Source: an uncultured Ruminococcus sp.
Lineage (GTDB): Bacteria > Bacillota > Clostridia > Oscillospirales > Acutalibacteraceae
Length of the DNA stretch: 64,000 nucleotides
Reading direction: 5' to 3'
Assembly (NCBI GenBank): GCA_902785425.1
Contig: CACZYP010000002.1
Coordinates: 1 to 64,000, forward strand
This document shows, one piece after another, positions 9,967-18,079 of this stretch. The position numbers and the translations under genes are program-made. Position 1 is the stretch's first letter; each line of letters opens with the position of its first letter. The notes beneath the pieces are model-generated. The model did not search any database. It worked only from the letters and a program-made list of their open reading frames with translations, and was not told the origin of the DNA.

Positions 9967-10818
9967 TCAGTTTTTCTCCAAAGCTTTTACCAATGCTTCA
10001 ACACATTCATCGGCATTGAGCGGAGTGTTTTCTATCTTCATTCCCGAAGACGAAAGTCTGTAAGCAAGCTCCGTTGCCTGCGGTACATCAAGACTGTGCG
10101 TTTTCAGAAACTCTACGTCCGAAAAAACAGTCTTGGGCGTGCCGTCCTTTATTATCTTGCCCTGATCGAGCAGGATAACTCTGTCGGCAAGCACAGCTTC
10201 GTCCATGTAATGCGTTATGAGTATGATCGTTATCTTTTTTGTGCGGTTGAGGCGTATGATAGTGTCCATTACCTCTTTGCGCCCCTGAGGGTCAAGCATC
10301 GCCGTAGGCTCGTCGAGCACGATGCACTCCGGTTCCATAGCTATAATGCCTGCAATGGCAACACGCTGCTTCTGACCGCCCGAAAGCTTGTAAGGAGCGT
10401 GATGACGGTATTCGTACATGTCAACCGCTTTAAGTGCGCTGTCAACACGGCGGCGGATCTCTTCGGGCTTGATTCCGAGATTTTCGGGACCAAATGCCAC
10501 ATCTTCTTCAACGATGCTTGCAACGAGCTGATTGTCGGGGTTCTGCAAAACGAGTCCTACACTTTTTCGGACGTCAAGGATCGTATCTTCCCATTTAGTA
10601 TCGCACCCGTTTACGCTGACACTGCCGCTCTCAGGCTCTAAAATACCGTTGAACATTTTTGCAAGCGTAGACTTGCCCGAACCGTTATGACCGAGCAAGG
10701 CTATAAACTCACCGTTTTTTACCGAAAAGGAAACATCTTTCAGTACCTTTTTCGTCTCTTCACCGTTTTCAGCCGCATCGTAGCCGAAAACTACATTTTT
10801 TACTTCTATAAAATTCAC
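9967..10818 (-). CDS. ecfA1: ECF transporter ATPase A1
   Basis: A 283-residue ATP-binding subunit and first gene of the ecf cluster. Walker A is GHNGSGKST at 43-51, the signature [13 protein letters not shown] is intact, and Walker B is CIVLDEP. A TATAAT on the minus strand about 25 bases upstream, after the methyltransferase stop codon, may give a local promoter, but its -35 is poor; read-through from the methyltransferase is possible. Confidence 0.92.
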   Translation of the reverse strand: MNFIEVKNVVFGYDAAENGEETKKVLKDVSFSVKNGEFIALLGHNGSGKSTLAKMFNGILEPESGSVSVNGCDTKWEDTILDVRKSVGLVLQNPDNQLVASIVEEDVAFGPENLGIKPEEIRRRVDSALKAVDMYEYRHHAPYKLSGGQKQRVAIAGIIAMEPECIVLDEPTAMLDPQGRKEVMDTIIRLNRTKKITIILITHYMDEAVLADRVILLDQGKIIKDGTPKTVFSDVEFLKTHSLDVPQATELAYRLSSSGMKIENTPLNADECVEALVKALEKN

Positions 10819-10869
10819 TTTTGATCACTCTTTACAGGTGAATATTTCATTATACCGATAAAACAACGA

Positions 10870-11730
10870 TTACTTTTCCCATATTGCGGTGGAACCGCAG
10901 GGCAGTACAAGACCCGTCTTTGTTGCACGAAGTCCTATCTCGTCAGCAGAAACGCTTCCGCCGTGATCCTTTGCAAGCGTTACTCCGAGGAGATACTGCA
11001 TTACCGACGGAGAAAGTCCCGTTGTATACGAATTGAGTATAAAGAACTTGGCGTCGTCGCTCAACAGCTGAGAGCAAAGTTCCACAAGCGGGAAAAGCTG
11101 TTCTTCAAGCTTCCATATCTCGCCGTTGGGGCCTCTGCCGTAAGACGGAGGATCCATGATAATACCGTCGTACTTGTTTCCTCTGCGTATCTCTCTTTTT
11201 ACGAATTTAACGCAGTCATCAACTATCCAGCGCACGGGTCTGTCATTAAGCCCCGAAAGCTCTGCGTTTTCTTTCGCCCACTGAACCATACCCTTTGACG
11301 CATCAACGTGGCACACCTTTGCGCCTGCACAAAGGCATGCAAGCGTAGCGCCGCCTGTATAAGCAAACAGGTTCAGCACATTGAGCTGTCGATCGGCTTT
11401 TTTGATCTTATCCATCGCAAATTCCCAGTTTATAGCCTGCTCGGGAAAGATCCCCGTGTGCTTGAATCCCATCGGCTTTACGCCGAAAACTATGTCTTTG
11501 TATTTTACCTTCCACATCTGCGGAAGCTTTCTGTAAACAGTCCAGCTGCCGCCGCCTGTTTTCGAGCGCACGTAACGAGCGTCCGCTTTGTGCCAGCGGT
11601 GCGAAAGCTTTTCTGTCGCCCATATGATCTGAGGGTCGGGTCTTATAAGCAGCTTGTCGCCCCAACGCTCCAGACGTTCGCCTTCCGTTGTTTCGATAAG
11701 CTCATACTCTTCCCAAATAGCTTCTCTCAT
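10870..11730 (-). CDS. Class I SAM-dependent rRNA methyltransferase (RlmI/K-like)
   Basis: A 286-residue methyltransferase of the COG1092 type. The SAM-binding motif I is LNLFAYTGGATL, an acidic residue follows in CHVDASKG, and the catalytic-type motif IV is DPPSYG near residue 192. The N-terminal PUA domain of full-length RlmI is absent, so it is a short form and the target base is uncertain. The ATG at 11730 has an AAGGAC site. It follows glmM by 13 bases and probably shares its transcript. Confidence 0.8.
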   Translation of the reverse strand: MREAIWEEYELIETTEGERLERWGDKLLIRPDPQIIWATEKLSHRWHKADARYVRSKTGGGSWTVYRKLPQMWKVKYKDIVFGVKPMGFKHTGIFPEQAINWEFAMDKIKKADRQLNVLNLFAYTGGATLACLCAGAKVCHVDASKGMVQWAKENAELSGLNDRPVRWIVDDCVKFVKREIRRGNKYDGIIMDPPSYGRGPNGEIWKLEEQLFPLVELCSQLLSDDAKFFILNSYTTGLSPSVMQYLLGVTLAKDHGGSVSADEIGLRATKTGLVLPCGSTAIWEK

Positions 11731-11743
11731 ATTTATCCCGTCC

Positions 11744-13096
11744 TTAACCGAGTCTTACTTTGATAAGATCTGCGATAGCGTTTGCGTGCTTCGTGATCTC
11801 GTCGATATCCTCGCCTTCAAGCATTACTCTGATGAGCGGCTCGGTACCGGAAGCTCTTACAAGAACTCTTCCTCTGCCCGACATGTCGCTCTCAACGTTT
11901 GAAATGAACGAAAGAAGCTCTTCGTCTGTCTTGTATTCTGCTTTCTTTGCGTTTGAAACCTTTACATTGATAAGCACCTGAGGATATCTTTTCATTACTG
12001 AAGCAAGCTCCGAAATGCTTGTCTTGCTTTCGCTTGCGATGTTCAGAAGCTGAACTGCCGTAAGCTGGCCGTCGCCCGTCGTGCCGTACTCAAGGAAAAT
12101 AACGTGACCTGACTGCTCGCCGCCGATGCAGTAATCATTTTGCAGCATATTCTCAAGAACGTATCTGTCGCCTACTGCCGTAGCTACGAAAGTGATATCG
12201 TTCTGTTCGCAGAACTTATTAAAGCCCATATTTGTCATAACAGTACCTACAGCGGCATTGTTTTTGAGCTTGCCCTTTTCTTTAAGGCTCTTTGCACAGA
12301 TAGCGATAAGGAAGTCGCCGTCTACAAGCTCGCCGTTTTCATCAACAGCGAGGCAGCGGTCTGCGTCGCCGTCAAATGCAACGCCGCCGTCGAGCTTATG
12401 TTCTTTTACATATTCCTGAAGCAGTTCAATGTGAGTTGAACCGCATTTTTCGTTGATGTTTACACCGTCCGGCTCGTAATTCATGAGTGTGAAATCTGCG
12501 CCGAGCTTTTCAAAGAGCTTCTTTGCAGTAGCGCTTGACGAGCCGTTTGAGCAGTCTACGGCAATTTTCATGCCGGAGAGGTCGCCTTCAATGCTCGAAG
12601 CGATATGATCCACATATTCGTCGATAGCTTCGGGAAGCAGCGAAACTGCGCCGAGACCATCGCCCGTAGGTGTGGGATAAGGCTCTGCATTATCAAGAAC
12701 GATAGCTTCGATCTCTTCTTCAAGCGCATCGGGGAGCTTATAGCCTTCTGCGTTGAAGATCTTGATGCCGTTGAACTCGAACGGGTTGTGCGATGCAGAG
12801 ATCATGATGCCTGCATCTGCTTTATGCTTTCTGACAAGAAAAGCAACGGCAGGAGTCGGGATAGTTCCGAGATGAACAACGTTAGCGCCTACCGAGCAAA
12901 GACCTGCCGTAAGAGCACCCTCAAGCATATCGGAGGAAAGTCTTGTATCCTTACCGATAAAAACGGTAGGCTTCTTGTTTTTTTCGTCCTTTATAAGAAC
13001 CATAGCCGCAGCTTTGCCTATACTCATTGCAAGCTCGCAGGTAAGTTCGCTGTTGGCAACTCCACGAGCTCCGTCTGTTCCAAATAATCTGCCCAT
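11744..13096 (-). CDS. glmM: Phosphoglucosamine mutase
   Basis: A 450-residue enzyme that interconverts glucosamine-6-phosphate and glucosamine-1-phosphate on the path to UDP-GlcNAc for peptidoglycan. The phosphorylated serine is S102 in ISASHNP, the metal loop is DGDADR at 242-247, and the C-terminal phosphate-binding loop RASGTEPLIRVM is intact. Length and motifs match GlmM. The ATG has GGAG 7 bases upstream. It lies 36 bases after ruvB; a TTGACA sits in that gap but has no matching -10. Confidence 0.95.
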   Translation of the reverse strand: MGRLFGTDGARGVANSELTCELAMSIGKAAAMVLIKDEKNKKPTVFIGKDTRLSSDMLEGALTAGLCSVGANVVHLGTIPTPAVAFLVRKHKADAGIMISASHNPFEFNGIKIFNAEGYKLPDALEEEIEAIVLDNAEPYPTPTGDGLGAVSLLPEAIDEYVDHIASSIEGDLSGMKIAVDCSNGSSSATAKKLFEKLGADFTLMNYEPDGVNINEKCGSTHIELLQEYVKEHKLDGGVAFDGDADRCLAVDENGELVDGDFLIAICAKSLKEKGKLKNNAAVGTVMTNMGFNKFCEQNDITFVATAVGDRYVLENMLQNDYCIGGEQSGHVIFLEYGTTGDGQLTAVQLLNIASESKTSISELASVMKRYPQVLINVKVSNAKKAEYKTDEELLSFISNVESDMSGRGRVLVRASGTEPLIRVMLEGEDIDEITKHANAIADLIKVRLG

Positions 13097-13132
13097 ACTG
13101 TTTTCTCCTTAATCTATTGTTATATTAATTTG

Positions 13133-14188
13133 TCAATCGTTATCAATAAGCGAATACTGTGCAGGTGCCGCACCTTTCGGGAACTGCATGCCGAGATGTT
13201 CGCATGCCGCAAACGTCACACAGCGTCCTCTCGGTGTTCTGCTCAAAAAGCCTATCTGCATAAGATACGGCTCGTAAACGTCCTCGATAGTCACAGCTTC
13301 CTCACCTATAGCGGCGGCAAGCGTTTCAAGACCTACGGGGCCGCCGTTGTAAAACTTTATTATAGCTTCAAGCATTCGCCTGTCGTTGGCGTCAAGCCCA
13401 AGCTCGTCTATTTCAAGCCTGTCAAGTGCGTTGCGTGCAATATCGCACGTAACGACACCGTCGCCCATCACCTGAGCAAAATCACGCACACGGCGAAGGA
13501 TCCTGTTAGCAATTCTCGGAGTACCTCTCGAACGAGAAGCGATTTCAAGCGCACCGTCGTTGTCGATCGGTATGTTGAGTATGCCTGCGCTTCGCTTTAC
13601 TATCATAGCAAGCTCTTCGGGCGTGTACAGTTCAAGTCTCAGAACGACGCCGAAACGGTCACGCAACGGCGCTGTGAGCTGTCCTGCTCTTGTTGTAGCT
13701 CCGACAAGAGTGAATTTCGGCAGCGGCAGATGATAAGAAGCCGCCATCTGACCTTTGCCTGTGATTATATCTATCGCAAAGTCCTCCATAGAAGGATACA
13801 GAACTTCTTCGACCGATCGTGAGATACGGTGTATCTCGTCAATAAAAAGAACGTCTCCGGTGCTGAGATTAGTAAGCAGCGCCGCAAGATCGCCGGGCTT
13901 CTCTATCGCAGGGCCCGATGTTATACGAATGTTTACGTTAAGCTCATTTGCTATTATCTGTGAAAGAGTTGTCTTACCAAGTCCCGGAGGGCCGTACAGC
14001 AAAACATGATCGAGTATCTCGCCTCTTTTTTTAGCCGCTTCTATAAAGATCTTAAGGTTTTCCTTGACCTTTTCCTGCCCGATATATTCATCGAGAGTTT
14101 TCGGTCTCAGCGGATTATCCGAACCGGACACATCTTCGGGGATCTCTTCGGCTGAAACGATCCTGTCCTCAAAATCCATTTCGTCCAT
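13133..14188 (-). CDS. ruvB: Holliday junction branch migration ATPase RuvB
   Basis: A 351-residue AAA+ motor. Walker A is GPPGLGKT at 66-73, Walker B is LFIDEIHR, and the C-terminal winged helix that binds DNA (PRGR at the end) is present. With RuvA it drives branch migration, and RuvC cuts the junction. The gene lies 3 bases after ruvA, and an AAGGGGG site precedes the ATG. Confidence 0.96.
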   Translation of the reverse strand: MDEMDFEDRIVSAEEIPEDVSGSDNPLRPKTLDEYIGQEKVKENLKIFIEAAKKRGEILDHVLLYGPPGLGKTTLSQIIANELNVNIRITSGPAIEKPGDLAALLTNLSTGDVLFIDEIHRISRSVEEVLYPSMEDFAIDIITGKGQMAASYHLPLPKFTLVGATTRAGQLTAPLRDRFGVVLRLELYTPEELAMIVKRSAGILNIPIDNDGALEIASRSRGTPRIANRILRRVRDFAQVMGDGVVTCDIARNALDRLEIDELGLDANDRRMLEAIIKFYNGGPVGLETLAAAIGEEAVTIEDVYEPYLMQIGFLSRTPRGRCVTFAACEHLGMQFPKGAAPAQYSLIDND

Positions 14189-14191
14189 AAA

Positions 14192-14806
14192 TTAAGCCCC
14201 CTTATCCTTACCGAGTTCCAGAAGTGTAAGATGGATAAGCTCTTCAACTTTCAGCGAGCTGTCAAATTTAGAGATGATCGGCATGATGTCGCCGCTGTCG
14301 TAACCGAGCACTGCAAGAGCGTCCATAGCATTTTTGACGTTTCCGAGCGCAGCCGCAGCGGCATTTCCTGTCGGCAGCTTTACACCAGAAGAACCTGTGC
14401 CGAGCTTTTTTACTTTATCCTTGAGTTCAAGAACGATCCTCTGAGCAAGCTTGTTGCCGACGCCCGACGCTTTTGTGAGCGACTTCGGATCGTCCGAAGC
14501 TATGCAAACAGCCACCTGCTCCGATGTAAACTCGGAAAGAATAGCCATGCCTACCTTTGCGCCCACGCCGCTTACGCTTGTGAGCATCTTGAAGCATTCT
14601 CTCTCTTCCTGTGTTGAAAAGCCGAATAATTCTATATCGTCCTCACGCACAGCCATGTGAGTGTATATCGTTGTTTCCTTGCCTATATCCGGCAGATCAC
14701 GTATCGTCATCAGCGAGGTGCTGCATTTATATCCGACTCCGCCGACGTCGATAACGACAAATGACGGTGTGCGGTGTATCAATGTTCCTTTGAGACTGTA
14801 TATCAT
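14192..14806 (-). CDS. ruvA: Holliday junction DNA helicase subunit RuvA
   Basis: A 204-residue RuvA with the N-terminal OB fold (MIYSLKGTL...), a tandem helix-hairpin-helix region (VSGVGAKVG and ASGVGNKLA) and the C-terminal RuvB-binding domain. It forms the tetramer that holds the four-way junction. It overlaps ruvC by 4 bases (ATGA), which indicates coupled translation. Confidence 0.95.
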   Translation of the reverse strand: MIYSLKGTLIHRTPSFVVIDVGGVGYKCSTSLMTIRDLPDIGKETTIYTHMAVREDDIELFGFSTQEERECFKMLTSVSGVGAKVGMAILSEFTSEQVAVCIASDDPKSLTKASGVGNKLAQRIVLELKDKVKKLGTGSSGVKLPTGNAAAAALGNVKNAMDALAVLGYDSGDIMPIISKFDSSLKVEELIHLTLLELGKDKGA

Positions 14807-15315
14807 GTTCGTACACCTCTGTTGTGAAGAAATTCTCTGAGAGCAGAGCCGTTTGCCTGCGTATGACAGATAGCTATCGCCAGAGCGTCGGCGGTATCAT
14901 CAAGGCGGGGCATTTTTTCAAGCTTCAAAAGCCGTTTCGTCATGTCCATCACCTGAGCTTTCTTTGCCTGCCCGTAACCCGTAACGGCAGTTTTGACCTG
15001 AAGCGGAGTATATTCAAATATCGGCAGACCTTTGAGCTGTGCCGAAAGCAGAATAACACCTCTCGCCTGCGCAACGTCTATCGCCGTTTTCTGGTTATTC
15101 TGAAAGTAAAGCTTCTCGATAGCCATTACATCGGGCTTGCATCTGTCGATAACTCCGTTCATCTCGTTGAAGATATGCTCAAGACGAACGTTAAACGGAA
15201 CGCCTGCTTTCGTTTCGATAGCACCGTAGCCCGTTACATGGTACTTGTTGCCGTAAAACTCCACACCGCCGTAACCAACGATAGCATACCCGGGGTCAAT
15301 TCCCAAAACGACCAT
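14803..15315 (-). CDS. ruvC: Holliday junction resolvase RuvC
   Basis: A 170-residue endonuclease and first gene of ruvCAB. The catalytic acids are visible as D7 (GIDPG), E67 (AIEKLYF) and D140/D143 (DDTADALA). It cleaves Holliday junctions symmetrically. The ATG has GGGGAG 7 bases upstream, and a consensus promoter lies about 45 bases before it. This gene order probably continues into glmM and the methyltransferase. Confidence 0.95.
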   Translation of the reverse strand: MVVLGIDPGYAIVGYGGVEFYGNKYHVTGYGAIETKAGVPFNVRLEHIFNEMNGVIDRCKPDVMAIEKLYFQNNQKTAIDVAQARGVILLSAQLKGLPIFEYTPLQVKTAVTGYGQAKKAQVMDMTKRLLKLEKMPRLDDTADALAIAICHTQANGSALREFLHNRGVRT

Positions 15316-15360
15316 CTCAGCACTCCCCTCTTCAAGCCGGTAAAATCACGCATTTATAAT

Positions 15361-15389
15361 ATTATAGCACATAACGGCAGAACAGGCAA
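15361..15389 (-). promoter_or_regulatory. Sigma-A promoter of ruvCAB
   Basis: On the minus strand, TTGCCT (15384-15389) and TATAAT (15361-15366) are separated by 17 bases, with the predicted transcript starting about 40 bases before the ruvC ATG. No LexA (SOS) box is visible over it. Confidence 0.75.
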
Positions 15390-15631
15390 TAATTTTTTTC
15401 GTATTTTCCGCCCTTTTTGAACGAGCGAACCCTTTTCCGCCGAAGCATTTTTCAGAAAAAACAGAGTTGACAAAATCGTTTTTTTACCCAACATGGATAA
15501 GCGTTCGTGTATTATACAACGAGTGATCATCAAATCCAAGACGAAAAACATCGAACGATAACCCAATCGACACAATAATAACACATTCGTCATTTTTTCA
15601 GATTTTTTATTACAAAATGGTAAAATTCATA

Positions 15632-15671
15632 TTGACAAATGTCAACAGATATGTTACTATATGCTTATAAA
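15632..15671 (+). promoter_or_regulatory. Promoter with FNR-type palindrome before the rubredoxin module
   Basis: The sequence TTGAC-AAAT-GTCAA (15632-15645) is a perfect 5-4-5 palindrome with the geometry of CRP/FNR-family sites. It contains a TTGACA that could be a -35 with TACTAT at 15655-15660 (17-base spacer). Alternatively TATAAA at 15666-15671 is the -10, placing the palindrome centre about 40 bases before the start of transcription, as in class II activation. From memory, TTGAC-N4-GTCAA resembles the motif described for HcpR nitrosative-stress regulators. Confidence 0.6.
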
Positions 15672-15720
15672 TATGAAGGTCGTTCAAGACTACGTGATTT
15701 TTCAGAGAGGAGTAATAAAA

Positions 15721-16377
15721 ATGGACACTAAAGCTATGTACAAGCTTACATACGGTCTGTTCGTTCTGACCGTTAAGGACGGAGAAAAAGATAACGGTTG
15801 TATCATCAATACTGCAGGACAGGTAACAACAGAACCCAACAGGATCACATTCGCTGTAAACAAGGCGAACTATACTCATGACATGCTTTTGAAAGACAGA
15901 AAGTTCAATCTTTCCGTTCTGAGTGAGTCGGCGGATTTTGAAGTTTTCAAGCGCTTCGGATTTGCTTCCGGTAAAAATACCGATAAGTTTTTAGGTCTGT
16001 TTGACTGCAAGAGATCATTAAACGGTCTTTACTATCTTACAAAGGGAGCGAACGCTTATATTTCCGGATACGTTCAGCGTTCTATAGACCTTGATACACA
16101 CACTCTTTTCATTGCAGACGTTACGAATATGGAAACGCTTTCAGATATTCCCTCTGCAACTTATACATACTACCAGCAGCACATCAAACCGAAGCCTCAG
16201 ACAGCTTCCACAACAGATGTTATATGGAGATGTTCCGTTTGCAGCTGGGAATACAACGAAACAAAGGGCGACCCCGAACATGGGATCGCACCCGGAACAA
16301 AATGGGAAGATATTCCCGACGATTTCATCTGCCCCATTTGCAAACACCCGAAAAGTGATTTCGAGCGTGTTTCGTAA
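15721..16377 (+). CDS. Flavin reductase-rubredoxin fusion (Hrb-like)
   Basis: A 218-residue protein. Residues 1 to about 155 form a flavin reductase-like FMN-binding split barrel (YKLTYGLFVLTV...). The last 50 residues are a rubredoxin with two C-x2-C iron-binding pairs (CSVC and CPIC). This is the build of high-molecular-weight rubredoxin, which passes electrons from NAD(P)H to flavodiiron proteins that reduce NO or O2. The ATG at 15721 was chosen for AGAGAGGAG upstream; the longer frame from 15661 has no site. A second, free rubredoxin follows 33 bases later. No flavodiiron protein gene is present here, so the partner is encoded elsewhere. Confidence 0.85.
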   Translation: MDTKAMYKLTYGLFVLTVKDGEKDNGCIINTAGQVTTEPNRITFAVNKANYTHDMLLKDRKFNLSVLSESADFEVFKRFGFASGKNTDKFLGLFDCKRSLNGLYYLTKGANAYISGYVQRSIDLDTHTLFIADVTNMETLSDIPSATYTYYQQHIKPKPQTASTTDVIWRCSVCSWEYNETKGDPEHGIAPGTKWEDIPDDFICPICKHPKSDFERVS

Positions 16378-16410
16378 ATATATTTAACATCTAACAAGGA
16401 GGAAACAACA

Positions 16411-16569
16411 ATGCAGAAGTATGAATGTACACCTTGCGGCTGGGTATATGATCCCGAGATCGGCGATCCCGACGGCGGCATCGCTCCTGGCACAGCATTT
16501 GAAGATATTCCGGACGATTGGGTATGTCCCATCTGCGGCGCTTCAAAGGAAGATTTTCAGCCGGCATAA
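16411..16569 (+). CDS. Rubredoxin
   Basis: A 52-residue rubredoxin. The iron ligands are C6, C9, C39 and C42, and the usual GWVYDP, GIAPGT and IPDDWVCP blocks are intact. It is a small one-electron carrier, probably receiving electrons from the upstream fusion or a similar reductase and passing them to a peroxide-, oxygen- or NO-reducing enzyme. AAGGAGG lies 7 bases before the ATG. A strong terminator follows, so the two genes form a closed operon. Confidence 0.95.
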   Translation: MQKYECTPCGWVYDPEIGDPDGGIAPGTAFEDIPDDWVCPICGASKEDFQPA

Positions 16570-16605
16570 CAAATCAATATGACTGATCGGAAGATCAAAA
16601 CATTT

Positions 16606-16636
16606 AGCCCCGAAGCAGCGCTTCGGGGCTTGTTCT
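16606..16636 (+). terminator. Terminator of the rubredoxin operon
   Basis: A perfect 10-bp GC-rich stem (16606-16615 with 16621-16630), a 5-base loop, then TGTTCT, lies 36 bases after the rubredoxin stop codon. Confidence 0.85.
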
Positions 16637-16668
16637 ATTATAAGATTCGTACAATACAGTATTTATGA

Positions 16669-17112
16669 TTATTTCCACTCATCAACATTACTGCCGGTCT
16701 CATATGAAACGGCAGTGATATGAGGGTATTCATCGTAACTCTTGTTATGCTTTTTAGCCCATGCACTTCCGGGAACATAAAGAATACACTCAAATTCACT
16801 TGTCCAAACACGTTTCTTTATTTTGCCCAGTTTCACCTTATTGTAATACTCTTCACCGTTTACTAAGGCTACGCACCTTGAATATAGAAAAGTATCATCT
16901 GAATGGTCATAATACTTACATGCTGTTTTAAAATTATTTTTAGTGTCAAGAGCATAAAGCAACTCGGACATTATATCATCAAATGAGAATATCTCATCAT
17001 CTGACTGCTGCGATAAATATTCTATTAATGGTTTCAAAACATCATCGTCATTCCCCTGTTTATCCCAGTCGCAAATATCCATAATGCTTGAAAAAAACTG
17101 CTCAGTAGTCAT
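16669..17112 (-). CDS. Small cytoplasmic protein, DUF4240-like
   Basis: A 147-residue soluble protein. The opening MTTEQFFSSIMDICDW and the middle block with DDTFLYSRCVALVNGEEYYNKV resemble DUF4240, a family often found beside polymorphic toxin or SMI1/KNR4-type genes. The function is unknown. The ATG at 17112 has AAAGGAG 6 bases upstream; a longer frame to 17151 has none. The DNA is visibly richer in A/T than the flanking housekeeping genes, which suggests acquisition. No toxin gene is adjacent, so an orphan immunity role is only inference. Confidence 0.55.
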   Translation of the reverse strand: MTTEQFFSSIMDICDWDKQGNDDDVLKPLIEYLSQQSDDEIFSFDDIMSELLYALDTKNNFKTACKYYDHSDDTFLYSRCVALVNGEEYYNKVKLGKIKKRVWTSEFECILYVPGSAWAKKHNKSYDEYPHITAVSYETGSNVDEWK

Positions 17113-17206
17113 TGTATACTCCTTTAAATCTCGATCTATCATAATAATCATTATAAACCACGCTATAAAGCTTTCAAATCAGCGCTAAGCTTTACATCCA
17201 GGAATG

Positions 17207-17899
17207 CTATGCCTTGAATATCTCATTATAAATAAGCTCTACCGCATCGTAAGAAATATTACACCCAAGCGAATAAACCGGTATATGCGAAAGCTTGCCG
17301 ACGAGAGGCATCGTTTTTGTCATACCCTCTATCGATGAAACACGGTACGTCTGGCTCAGAAGCGTCGGATAAGCTTCGTTTGCGGAAAGGCGCCTGACCG
17401 TGTTTTCTTTTGCCTGATAGAGTATAACAACGGCTTTTACGGGAGCGCTCGTGTTTGTCTGCAAATTGTCCTTGCCGCCGTAAGGCGTACCGTAAACAGT
17501 GATATCGTCAGCGATCTTCAGAAGCGGCTTGTCATCGTTCACCATAGTTACACGATCGCCGAAGTGCTCACGCCACAGCCTTGCATGCGTAGATTTGCCC
17601 GTTCCGCTCGGAGCGGTGAAAAGAACTGCCTGACCGTCTATAGAAAGCGCAGAGCTGTGGAAAAGTATCAGATCGTTATCAAGAAGCTTTTCGCAGATCT
17701 TTCTGTAAATGGCAAGAGTTTCGAGATACGCACTGCTCCAATCAAGATCATCGGTGTTTTCGGCAGCTATCTCCTCATCGGATACGCAGACAGTAAAGTC
17801 TGACGGCTTGTCGGTAATATAGCCGCTGAAATAATCACGTATGTAGTCATATTTATTGTCGATAGTTATAACATGTTCTGCTATTTCGGCGTTGAACAT
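17207..17899 (-). CDS. HPr-kinase-like P-loop protein
   Basis: A 230-residue protein. The C-terminal half has a P-loop APSGTGKST at 96-104 and an NDD block at 121-123, which correspond to the nucleotide-binding and catalytic regions of HPr kinase C-terminal domains (there SGxGKSE and LVADD). The N-terminal half is not the HPr kinase N-domain. Proteins like this occur as stand-alone HprK-like kinases, some with peptide-modification cassettes, but none of those genes is here. The ATG at 17899 has GGGGAA upstream, and GTG at 17914 would add five residues. It may act on a small protein; the HPr-like protein at 20910 is a candidate by type only. Confidence 0.6.
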   Translation of the reverse strand: MFNAEIAEHVITIDNKYDYIRDYFSGYITDKPSDFTVCVSDEEIAAENTDDLDWSSAYLETLAIYRKICEKLLDNDLILFHSSALSIDGQAVLFTAPSGTGKSTHARLWREHFGDRVTMVNDDKPLLKIADDITVYGTPYGGKDNLQTNTSAPVKAVVILYQAKENTVRRLSANEAYPTLLSQTYRVSSIEGMTKTMPLVGKLSHIPVYSLGCNISYDAVELIYNEIFKA

Positions 17900-18004
17900 T
17901 ATAATTCCCCTCACTGTTCTTTCCTATGTTGAATATTATAACATTATAGCACGTTTTTTTCAATAGTGCGTCGATGAATGGAGTAATGTTTTTGTGCAGA
18001 CAAT

Positions 18005-18045
18005 AAAAAGGCATGAAACTATGATATAGTCCATGCCTCTTTTTG
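18005..18045 (-). terminator. Terminator of the dockerin-glucosaminidase gene
   Basis: AGGCATG...CATGCCT arms with further ACTAT/ATAGT pairing lie 35-75 bases after the stop codon at 18080. There are T-runs on both sides, so it can work in either direction. Confidence 0.75.
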
Positions 18046-18079
18046 CAATCGTTTTTATATTCTCTTTTTACGATGCGGC

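Larger units (their letters stand above)
15316..15720. other. Divergent intergenic region, ruvC / rubredoxin module
   Basis: About 400 bases between two divergent units. The left part holds the ruvC promoter (15361-15389), and the right part holds the promoter and palindrome of the flavin reductase-rubredoxin gene (15632-15671). Between them is AT-rich DNA with a TTGACA near 15472 without a clear -10. I see no gene there; a possible 79-residue minus-strand frame lacks a ribosome binding site. Confidence 0.6.

Noticed and set aside
15354..15593. A 79-codon minus-strand frame upstream of ruvC
   Set aside because: It covers the ruvC promoter and lacks a ribosome binding site.
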